A stretch of 17,512 nucleotides of DNA from Chitinophagaceae bacterium (GTDB lineage Bacteria; Bacteroidota; Bacteroidia; Chitinophagales; Chitinophagaceae). Shown one piece after another: positions 1-6,329 of the stretch. A model generated the notes under the pieces. The model worked only from the letters and a program-made list of their open reading frames with translations. It was not told the DNA's origin and searched no databases. Both the position numbers and the translations under genes were made by a program. Location: the NCBI GenBank assembly GCA_947461495.1, contig CANHLV010000008.1:1-17512 (forward strand). The letters run 5' to 3'. Every line of letters starts with the position of its first letter. Position 1 is the stretch's first letter.

Positions 1-260
1 GAATAATTTACAAGAAATCACCTTCATTCAAACAAACTTTTAGAGTGTCTTTTACAGAAATTGCATTGACATTAGAAAATGGAACCGCGACTAGAAGTTT
101 TAACTGGAAGGAATTCAGCACATGGATTGAAAGTCCACATTTTTTTCATCTATATTTTACAGGAAAGTCTTTTTTTCTCATTCCAAAAGATGCATTGGCT
201 GAAGAATCAGACTCATTAAGAAAATTGTGCAAGGAAAAAATCGCTCCGAAACCCCTCTAA
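1..260 (+). CDS. YcxB-like family protein, C-terminal part (gene cut by window edge)
   Basis: The frame is open from position 3 to the TAA at 258-260, so this is the 3' end of a longer gene that starts left of the window. The GTG at 45 is not needed as a start. The visible part of about 85 residues reads like the C-terminal domain of YcxB-like proteins: a segment starting VSFTEIALTL, then NWKEFSTWIES, a beta-strand with FHLYF, the typical FFLIPKDAL motif, and a final charged helix. In this family that domain follows two membrane helices, which would lie outside the window. The cellular role of YcxB-like proteins is not well defined. It converges on the GNAT gene at 310-741. The family call rests on pattern recognition of a short piece. 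Confidence 0.6.
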   Translation, partial: IIYKKSPSFKQTFRVSFTEIALTLENGTATRSFNWKEFSTWIESPHFFHLYFTGKSFFLIPKDALAEESDSLRKLCKEKIAPKPL

Positions 261-308
261 AAACCCCAATCCCCAATCCCCCAATCCCCTATCTCAATCC
301 CCATCCCC
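257..308. repeat. C-rich telomere-like repeat; quadruplex motif on the minus strand
   Basis: Between two convergent genes the plus strand carries six runs of four or five C: 264-267, 271-274, 278-282, 286-289, 299-302 and 305-308. The first four are separated by exactly AAT, a 7-8 bp period. On the minus strand this is four G-runs with three-base ATT loops, which matches the standard G-quadruplex pattern, plus two more G-runs. The minus strand is also the one transcribed past the end of the GNAT gene, so its mRNA would carry the G-rich copy. Confidence 0.75.
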
Positions 309-309
309 G

Positions 310-741
310 CTACTCCAATTCCTTCTCCATTACATGATGTGGCAAATTAACTTCAACAAATTCAATACCCTTAGGTTTATAACCGAATTTTTCATAAAAG
401 CCAATGGCAGTGTTTCTGGCATGCATGATCATGAATCGATATCCCTTATCTCTAGCGATGTTTTCTGCAAATCCCATGATAGAGGCACCAATTCCTTTTC
501 CCTGAACTGTATCTAACACAGCCATTTGTCTTAATCTTAATGTTTCATTATCTATTCTAGTCAAAACACAGCAACCCATAATCACCTCTTCGTCAAATGC
601 AGCTATCAATATTTCCCCTTTTTCATTTTCCAACTCTTCTTCAGTAAAACTTAGTCCCAACGGTTGGCGGAGAATCTGTTTTCTTAATTCAACCATTTTT
701 TGATAATCTGTACTTCCGTAATCTATTTGTTTTAAACCCAT
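310..741 (-). CDS. GNAT family N-acetyltransferase
   Basis: A 143-residue protein with a single GNAT fold, the usual length for a stand-alone member. The acetyl-CoA pyrophosphate-binding motif A is seen as QGKGIG at about residues 80-85, preceded by a strand carrying LRLRQMAVL. The C-terminal part has the typical NTAIGFYEKFGYK segment and a final strand ending HHVMEKEL. GNAT enzymes move an acetyl group from acetyl-CoA to an amine; the substrate here cannot be read from sequence. The start is ATG at 739-741. It is transcribed away from acpP, with a 185-bp gap between the two divergent genes. The 3' end meets the C-rich repeat. I could not find a convincing promoter box for it. Confidence 0.85.
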   Translation of the reverse strand: MGLKQIDYGSTDYQKMVELRKQILRQPLGLSFTEEELENEKGEILIAAFDEEVIMGCCVLTRIDNETLRLRQMAVLDTVQGKGIGASIMGFAENIARDKGYRFMIMHARNTAIGFYEKFGYKPKGIEFVEVNLPHHVMEKELE

Positions 742-869
742 ATTCCATTTTTTTGAAGTTATTAACCACTGAACACTTAATAAATATACAATTTTTTGCT
801 ATTTAAGCCATTTTTCTTGGCTGAAAACACTAATGTGAAGAAATATTATCGATAACATTTTAGTATTTC

Positions 870-899
870 TTTGTAATTAGTTCAAAAAGTATATTTTTG
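870..899 (+). promoter_or_regulatory. Bacteroidota-type promoter of acpP
   Basis: TTTG at 870-873 and TATTTTTG at 892-899 match the Bacteroidota -33 (TTG) and -7 (TAnnTTTG) boxes with an 18-bp spacer. Transcription should start about five to eight bases after 899, giving an acpP leader of about 20 bases. It probably also drives fabF, which follows after 29 bases. Confidence 0.75.
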
Positions 900-926
900 C
901 ATCCGTATTAACTAAATTTTATTACC

Positions 927-1163
927 ATGTCAGACATTGCAACAAGAGTAAAGAAAATTATTGTTGACAAATTAGGTGTTGATGAAGCCGAAGTTACCCC
1001 TGAAGCATCATTCACTAATGATCTCGGTGCCGATAGCTTGGACACCGTAGAATTAATTATGGAATTTGAAAAAGAATTTAATATTTCTATTCCTGATGAA
1101 CAAGCTGAAACCATCACAACTGTTGGTCAAGCTGTTTCTTACTTGGAAGAAAACGCCAAGTAA
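927..1163 (+). CDS. acpP: Acyl carrier protein
   Basis: A 78-residue acidic four-helix protein, the normal length for bacterial ACP. It carries growing acyl chains as thioesters on a 4'-phosphopantetheine arm during type II fatty acid synthesis in the cytoplasm. The attachment serine is Ser37 in the motif [11 protein letters not shown], with the helix II recognition acids (D39, E42) that FAS enzymes bind. The start is ATG at 927, about 20 bases after the predicted transcription start. It is followed after 29 bases by fabF, the classic ACP-KAS II pair, so the two are almost surely co-transcribed. Confidence 0.97.
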   Translation: MSDIATRVKKIIVDKLGVDEAEVTPEASFTNDLGADSLDTVELIMEFEKEFNISIPDEQAETITTVGQAVSYLEENAK

Positions 1164-1192
1164 TTATCTTTTAATTTTCACAGGCAAATCGT

Positions 1193-2446
1193 ATGGATTT
1201 AAAACGAGTAGTCGTTACTGGTCTAGGAGCACTCACACCTTTGGGTAGAACTGTTGATGAATATTGGCAGAGCCTTTCAAATGGTGTAAGCGGATGCGAC
1301 TATATTCAGCAATTCGATGTTTCAAAGTTTAAAACCCGATTTGCTTGTGAGGTTAAAGATTTTGATGCCACCCAATACCTCGATAGAAAAGAAGCAAGAA
1401 AACTCGATCGCTATTGTCAGTTTGCTTTAATAGCCAGTGACGAAGCGGTTAAAGATGCCGGAATCAACAAAGAAAATGTTGATGTCGACAGAGTAGGAGT
1501 AATCTTTGCCAGTGGTATAGGAGGGCTGATCACTTTCCAAGAAGAAGTATTAAATTTTGCGGCAGGAGATGGAACACCTCGTTTCAATCCTTTCTTTATT
1601 CCCAAAATGATATTAGATATCGCTGCCGGACAAATATCCATGCGACATGGTTTTCGCGGACCTAATTATGCAGTAGTGAGTGCTTGTGCTTCCTCAACCA
1701 ATGCAATTATTGACGCATTTGACAATATCCGATTGGGTAAAGCTGATGTTATCATCACAGGTGGAAGTGAAGCGGTTATTAGTGCTGCAGGTCTCGGTGG
1801 TTTCAATGCCATGAAAGCATTAAGTGAAAGAAACGATGATCCTAAAACAGCAAGCCGACCTTTCGATAAAGACAGAGACGGATTTGTTATGGGTGAAGGA
1901 TCTGGTGTTTTGGTACTTGAAAGTTTGGAGCATGCCTTAGCAAGAGGAGCAAAAATTTATTGCGAAATCGCCGGAGGTGGCGCTACTGCTGATGCTCATC
2001 ATATTACTGCCCCACATCCGGAAGGACTTGGTGCTAATAATGTCATGAAAGTAGCTTTAAAAGACGCAGGAATGAAACCTGAAGATATTGATTACATCAA
2101 TGTACACGGCACTTCAACTCCTTTGGGTGATATTGCTGAAACTAAAGCTATCCTAAATGTATTTGGCGACCATGCTTATCATCTCAATATCAGTTCCACT
2201 AAAAGCATGACCGGCCATTGCTTAGGTGCTGCAGGTGCTTTAGAAGCTTTGGCTTGTATCATGGCAGTTACTAAAGATATAATACCTCCTACAATCAACC
2301 ATTTTACAGATGATCCTGAATTGGATCCAAACCTGAATTTTACATTTAACAAAGCCCAACATAAAATTGTAAATGCGGCTCTAAGCAACACCTTTGGTTT
2401 TGGTGGCCATAATGCTTCTGTGATTGTAAAAAAATTCAACCCTTAA
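1193..2446 (+). CDS. fabF: 3-oxoacyl-[acyl-carrier-protein] synthase II
   Basis: A 417-residue condensing enzyme that elongates acyl-ACP with malonyl-ACP, releasing CO2, in fatty acid synthesis. The thiolase-fold catalytic set is complete: nucleophile Cys165 in VVSACASSTNA, His305 in NVHGTSTPLGD, Lys337 in STKSMTGH and His342. The gatekeeper-type loop near the C-terminus is NTFGFGGHNAS. Length and motifs are those of FabF (KAS II) rather than FabB or FabH; FabF paralogues for polyketide-like pathways usually lie with other biosynthetic genes, which is not the case here. The start is ATG at 1193, directly giving the typical KRVVVTGLGALTPLG N-terminus. Confidence 0.96.
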   Translation: MDLKRVVVTGLGALTPLGRTVDEYWQSLSNGVSGCDYIQQFDVSKFKTRFACEVKDFDATQYLDRKEARKLDRYCQFALIASDEAVKDAGINKENVDVDRVGVIFASGIGGLITFQEEVLNFAAGDGTPRFNPFFIPKMILDIAAGQISMRHGFRGPNYAVVSACASSTNAIIDAFDNIRLGKADVIITGGSEAVISAAGLGGFNAMKALSERNDDPKTASRPFDKDRDGFVMGEGSGVLVLESLEHALARGAKIYCEIAGGGATADAHHITAPHPEGLGANNVMKVALKDAGMKPEDIDYINVHGTSTPLGDIAETKAILNVFGDHAYHLNISSTKSMTGHCLGAAGALEALACIMAVTKDIIPPTINHFTDDPELDPNLNFTFNKAQHKIVNAALSNTFGFGGHNASVIVKKFNP

Positions 2447-2523
2447 TATTCCTTCTTTTATTTATTACAATTCAATTTCTTTAAAATAGTTTAATTTCGG
2501 CTAATTATTTTTAAAGTATCATT

Positions 2524-3237
2524 TTGCGCTTCATCATAAATTTATTTTCACGTCCATCTCAGCTGAAAGATTTTAAAAATCAGCTTATCAACATACTTGG
2601 GTATAATCCCGGGAATATCACATTATATAAAACAGCGTTGAGCCATCGTTCTGTAAGAGAAGGAGCAGATGAAAATAATGAAAGACTCGAATTCTTAGGC
2701 GATGCAGTTTTAAGCTCCATTATCGCACATTACCTATTTAGAAAATATCCATATAAAGGCGAAGGCTTCCTCACAGAAATGAGAAGCAAAATGGTAAACC
2801 GCCAAAAGCTAAATGAAATCGCATTGAAAATGGGGTTAAAAAAAATTACTTTTTACAACAAAGCAGATAATGCCCTCAAGATTTCTCAGATTTTTGGAAA
2901 TACACTGGAAGCATTGATTGGTGCTGTTTATTTAGACAAAGGCTATAAAAAAACACAACGTTGGGTTGAAGAATATATCATCATGCCCCACTTGTTTGCT
3001 GATGATCTAGAGGGCATAGAAATCAATATAAAAAATAAACTATACGGTTGGGCTAACAAAAATGGTAAATCTGTAGAGTTTGCAACATTAGATGAAAGCA
3101 TTGAAAACGGAAGAAGATTATTTACCATTGCAGCAACTGTAGATGGACAAATTATTGCACAGGCAAAAGGCTTTAATAAAAAAGACGCAGGCCACATTGC
3201 GGCACAACTCGCAGTCGAAAAACTCGGACTAACCTAA
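2524..3237 (+). CDS. rnc: Ribonuclease III
   Basis: A 237-residue double-strand-specific endoribonuclease that matures rRNA and processes structured mRNAs. The nuclease domain (about 15-155) holds the signature NERLEFLGDAVLS at 52-64, with metal ligands E56 and D60, and GNTLEALIGAVYLD at 125-138, with the catalytic glutamate E129. A double-stranded RNA-binding domain follows (about 165-235; ending HIAAQLAVEKL). The position three residues before E129 is Asn126, where the E. coli enzyme has Asp114. The start is TTG at 2524-2526: the frame is closed by a TAA at 2512-2514, and the next methionine is residue 86, too late. It lies 77 bp after fabF, a common neighbour in Bacteroidota, and may have a weak promoter of its own. 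Confidence 0.95.
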   Translation: MRFIINLFSRPSQLKDFKNQLINILGYNPGNITLYKTALSHRSVREGADENNERLEFLGDAVLSSIIAHYLFRKYPYKGEGFLTEMRSKMVNRQKLNEIALKMGLKKITFYNKADNALKISQIFGNTLEALIGAVYLDKGYKKTQRWVEEYIIMPHLFADDLEGIEINIKNKLYGWANKNGKSVEFATLDESIENGRRLFTIAATVDGQIIAQAKGFNKKDAGHIAAQLAVEKLGLT

Positions 3238-3298
3238 ACCCTCTAAACTTTCTAAACCTTCAAAACCTTCAAAACCTCTTAAACTCCTCAAAACCAAA
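3236..3298. repeat. 9-bp tandem array between rnc and gpsA
   Basis: Six consecutive 9-base units begin inside the rnc stop codon and run to 3289, followed by a partial unit AAAACCAAA up to the gpsA start. Each unit starts AAAC and continues with pyrimidines; units three and four are identical (AAACCTTCA), and the rough consensus is AAACCTTCT. The array makes up essentially the whole 61-bp gap. No ribosome-binding site or promoter box is visible in it. Confidence 0.8.
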
Positions 3299-4336
3299 AT
3301 GACATTCGGAATCATCGGCAGCGGCAGCTGGGGAACAGCAATAGCAAAAATACTTTCAGACAATGGCCATCAACTTCATTGGTGGAACCGAAGCGAAAAC
3401 GCAATTGAACAATTCAAAAAAAGATCTCATAATCCTCAATACCTACCTTCAGCTAGATTTGACATGAGTTTGTTGAATTTGTCTTCTAATGTCAACGACG
3501 TGATTTTGCAATCAGATGTTATCATTATTGCGGTTCCTTCTGCATTCGTAGTTGATGTGCTTTCTAGATTGCCAAAAGATATTTTTCAAAATAAAAAAAT
3601 ACTTTCTGCGGTAAAAGGAATTTTACCGGAGGAAAACTTATTGCTTAACGATTATTTGAATCAGCATTTTGATGTTGCTTTGTCTGATTACTTCGCAGTG
3701 CTTGGTCCTTGTCACGCTGAAGAAGTGGCTGCAGAGAAATTATCATACCTCACTTTTTCAGGTATCGATGAATCGATGACAAATATTATTGCCAACAATT
3801 TCAAATCATCTTATCTAAGAACTATTGTAAACAAAGATATTTATGGCGTGCAATATGCAGCTATTCTAAAAAATATTTATGCAGTTGGTTCGGGCATTGC
3901 TCATGGATTGGATTATGGCGACAACTTTTTAAGTGTTTTGATTGCCAACAGTGCCGATGAAATGGCTGGTTTTTTAAGAAAAGCGGGAATCATAAATGCT
4001 GAAGTGGGATATATCGACCATAAAAAAAACACTCCAAATGTGACGCACAATAATTATGCAGCTTCTGTTTACATGGGCGATTTATTAGTTACTTGTTATT
4101 CATTGCACAGTAGAAACAGATCCTTTGGCAACATGATAGGCAAAGGTTATGCTGTTAAGGCAGCTCAATTGGAAATGAGTATGGTGGCTGAGGGGTACAA
4201 TGCTGCAAGATGTATGTACATCATCAATCAATCTGTAAATGCTGACATGCCAATTGCTGAAGCCGTCTATAAAATTTTATGGCAAAATCAATCTGCAGAA
4301 ACCGCCTTTAGAGAGATCGAAGATTTACTGATTTGA
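3299..4336 (+). CDS. gpsA: Glycerol-3-phosphate dehydrogenase [NAD(P)+]
   Basis: A 345-residue cytoplasmic enzyme that reduces dihydroxyacetone phosphate to sn-glycerol 3-phosphate, the backbone for phospholipids. The N-terminal Rossmann fold opens with GIIGSGSWGTA (glycines 7, 9 and 12). Further family motifs are SAVKGILPEE around Lys106, GPCHAEEVA at 136-144 and the catalytic Lys191 in AILKNIYAVGSGIA. The substrate-loop motif near the C-terminal third is SRNRSFG. Length is normal. The start is ATG at 3299, placing the nucleotide-binding strand at residue 3. It follows acpP-fabF-rnc and thus groups lipid precursor genes. Its TGA abuts the stop codon of the convergent gene with no base between. 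Confidence 0.95.
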   Translation: MTFGIIGSGSWGTAIAKILSDNGHQLHWWNRSENAIEQFKKRSHNPQYLPSARFDMSLLNLSSNVNDVILQSDVIIIAVPSAFVVDVLSRLPKDIFQNKKILSAVKGILPEENLLLNDYLNQHFDVALSDYFAVLGPCHAEEVAAEKLSYLTFSGIDESMTNIIANNFKSSYLRTIVNKDIYGVQYAAILKNIYAVGSGIAHGLDYGDNFLSVLIANSADEMAGFLRKAGIINAEVGYIDHKKNTPNVTHNNYAASVYMGDLLVTCYSLHSRNRSFGNMIGKGYAVKAAQLEMSMVAEGYNAARCMYIINQSVNADMPIAEAVYKILWQNQSAETAFREIEDLLI

Positions 4337-5107
4337 TTAAAAATGATATCCTACCCTGATTCCAATATTGAAATTGAAAAGGGTTTGTTTGTATGGCGCA
4401 TACCCTTCAAGAGTGGTAGGAGTTCCACTTGAATTATCTTCTGCAAAATAATATTTCACTCCTTTTACATTACGTATACCTAAACCGGTAGAATATTCAA
4501 TTGAAATCCTGTCGTAAACATCTTGATAACCAAACCAAACCATCAAATCAGAAATGTTTTCATGCTCTTTTTTCGTTGAACCAGCATGGGTATATTCTGA
4601 AGTTGCAGCATTATTAACCATACCCGGAATTGAAAAATTATACCGATAAAAATCATATGAAATGCCCATATAGCTTTCATCAGGAGCATCGCTGGTAAAA
4701 TAAATTCGTGGTTGTAAAGAAAATAAAAACCCTAAATTAGCTTTTCTGTCTCCAATTTCGAGTGCGGGGTCTGCTAAATCGTAAGTACTGTTATTGCTCC
4801 ATGGATAAACCGGAGATAAAAAATTATCACCTATAGATTGAAAAGCATTTCTGACATAATTTCTACTCGTGATACCAACTCCTCCTTGAACGGAAAAGAA
4901 ATCATTAATTACTCTTTCATAGTATACAGGAAATGCGCCCGATACAAATCCTAACGGAGCTATCTTGATGGTGTTTGCTTCGTCACTAGGTTTTTTATGT
5001 TTTTTATCATATTGCTTGTGAGGTAAATTTACGATTACTGTGGTGTCTTGCTGAGCAAAAGTAAAAGTTGACAGACCTATTAACGCTAGGACGAAAATTG
5101 ATTTCAT
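4337..5107 (-). CDS. Hypothetical outer-membrane beta-barrel protein
   Basis: A 256-residue exported protein. I choose ATG at 5105-5107 because it gives a clean signal peptide (MKSIFVLALIGLSTFTFAQ, cleavage after A18) and because a promoter box at 5127-5134 lies inside the longer reading frame that starts at 5140. After the signal come a short Lys/His-rich stretch (HKQYDKKHKKPSDE) and alternating aromatic/polar strands such as IKIAPLGFVSGAFPVYYERVI and NFNIGIRVGYHF. The final phenylalanine is the usual C-terminal signal of outer-membrane barrels. No family with a known function is recognised. It lies 47 bp downstream of hemW but probably has its own promoter. Confidence 0.7.
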   Translation of the reverse strand: MKSIFVLALIGLSTFTFAQQDTTVIVNLPHKQYDKKHKKPSDEANTIKIAPLGFVSGAFPVYYERVINDFFSVQGGVGITSRNYVRNAFQSIGDNFLSPVYPWSNNSTYDLADPALEIGDRKANLGFLFSLQPRIYFTSDAPDESYMGISYDFYRYNFSIPGMVNNAATSEYTHAGSTKKEHENISDLMVWFGYQDVYDRISIEYSTGLGIRNVKGVKYYFAEDNSSGTPTTLEGYAPYKQTLFNFNIGIRVGYHF

Positions 5108-5126
5108 TTGAATGATTTTAAGGCGG

Positions 5127-5134
5127 CAAAAGTA
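5127..5134 (-). promoter_or_regulatory. -7 promoter box of the outer-membrane protein gene
   Basis: On the minus strand this reads TACTTTTG, an exact TAnnTTTG box, 19 bases before the ATG at 5107. The nearest TTTG upstream (plus-strand CAAA at 5160-5163) is 25 bp away, longer than the usual -33 spacing, so only the -7 box is well supported. Confidence 0.55.
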
Positions 5135-5154
5135 TAGCATAATTGCAACATTAC

Positions 5155-6288
5155 CTACTCAAAAAATAAAGACGCAGTTATGGCATCTGCAAATAATTTG
5201 CCTTTTTCGGTAAGTATTAGATGCTTTGAAGTTGTAATCATTTTTTCAGACAGAATGAATTTTTGAGATTCACTCTTGATTTTCTTTGCTTTTTCAGCTC
5301 CGAACCTGTTTTCTATGAGCTCTAAATCAATACCATCCATCGTTCTTATTGATGTCATGATGTATTCATTCAGTTGTTGAATGTCGGTTAGAATTTCAAC
5401 TTCAACAACCGGGAGATGTATCAGCCAATTGTTGATGAATTTTGAATTGTTTGAGATATTCCATCTTCTTGTATTTGTTCCATTAAAAGAATGTGCAGAA
5501 GGACCAAAACCCCAGTATGAATTTCCTTTCCAATAACTACTGTTATGTTTACTCCTCATATCGGGTTTTGCATAATTACTGATTTCATATTGTTCATACC
5601 CTTCTTCTGCAAGCCTTCTCATTGTGATGATGAATTGCTCTGCTTGTTTTTCATTGCTAATCGGAGGTGATTTTTTTGATTTAACCAGATGATGCAAAGC
5701 TGTCTTTTCTTCCAGTGTTAAAGCATAACAGGAAATGTGAGGTATTTTATAATCTGAAATTATTCTTATATTTTTTTCTAATGACTGGTTACTGAGATAA
5801 GGTCCTCCAAAGATCAGATCGACTGAAAAATTAGTCAATCCTGAATCTTGAAGTATTTGTATACAATCAATTGCCTGTTTTGCATCATGTGCTCTATTCA
5901 TCCATTTCAGCTCTTCTGCATCAAAACTTTGAATACCTACACTCAATCTGTTTACACCAGAACCTATCCAATTTTTTACGATCTCATTATTGATATCGTC
6001 GGGATTGGCTTCCAATGTAATTTCTACATCTGATGATATAATAAATTCTTTTTGTAAAGCAAACAAAATGTCGCGAATCTCGTCGTTTGATAACAAACTT
6101 GGAGTGCCTCCACCAAAGTATATTGTTTCAATTATTTCTTTTCGATTGATGAAATTATCGTCGCTGCTGATTTCATTTTTAAGTGCCGTCAAAAATGATT
6201 CTTTTTGCTGCATTTGAGTTGAAAAATGAAAATTGCAATAGGTACATGCTTGTTTGCAAAATGGAATATGAATGTAAATCCCCGCCAA
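5155..6288 (-). CDS. hemW: Radical SAM heme chaperone HemW
   Basis: A 377-residue radical SAM protein of the HemW type, formerly annotated as a HemN-like coproporphyrinogen oxidase. HemW binds heme and inserts it into target proteins. The cluster motif CxxxCxxC is C11, C15 and C18 (PFCKQACTYCNF); residue 20 is Phe, where true HemN has a fourth cysteine. The SAM motif GGGTPS is at 59-64 and the heme-binding motif HNxxYW is HNSSYW at 248-253. The C-terminal HemN domain follows. The start codon is TTG at 6286-6288, encoding the typical M-A-G-I-Y-I-H-I-P-F opening; no ATG lies upstream in frame. It is divergent from the Omp85-like gene, with 41 bp between the two starts. Confidence 0.93.
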   Translation of the reverse strand: MAGIYIHIPFCKQACTYCNFHFSTQMQQKESFLTALKNEISSDDNFINRKEIIETIYFGGGTPSLLSNDEIRDILFALQKEFIISSDVEITLEANPDDINNEIVKNWIGSGVNRLSVGIQSFDAEELKWMNRAHDAKQAIDCIQILQDSGLTNFSVDLIFGGPYLSNQSLEKNIRIISDYKIPHISCYALTLEEKTALHHLVKSKKSPPISNEKQAEQFIITMRRLAEEGYEQYEISNYAKPDMRSKHNSSYWKGNSYWGFGPSAHSFNGTNTRRWNISNNSKFINNWLIHLPVVEVEILTDIQQLNEYIMTSIRTMDGIDLELIENRFGAEKAKKIKSESQKFILSEKMITTSKHLILTEKGKLFADAITASLFFE

Positions 6289-6329
6289 AGATTGTAGTTT
6301 TACATGAATTGTTGTATTCTTAAATCAAT

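Noticed and set aside
334..516. Open frame on the plus strand opposite the GNAT gene
   Set aside because: It lies wholly antisense to a gene with clear GNAT motifs and shows no family features. Similar antisense or shifted frames inside fabF, rnc, hemW, DUF255, gldK, gldM and others were dropped for the same reason.
804..822. Small hairpin AGCCA/TGGCT between the GNAT gene and acpP
   Set aside because: Only five base pairs, no T-run, and it sits between divergent genes where no terminator is expected.
2440..2523. TAATTTCG and TATCATTTTG as promoter boxes for rnc
   Set aside because: One has a mismatch and the other the wrong internal spacing, and no -33 TTG is placed correctly. Read-through from acpP-fabF is as likely.
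5155..6288. Coproporphyrinogen III dehydrogenase (HemN)
   Set aside because: The fourth cluster-region cysteine is Phe20 and the HNxxYW motif is present, both marks of HemW; the protein is also shorter than HemN.
6289..6329. Divergent promoter for the Omp85-like gene (TATTCTTA at 6315-6322)
   Set aside because: Two mismatches to TAnnTTTG, too weak to annotate.
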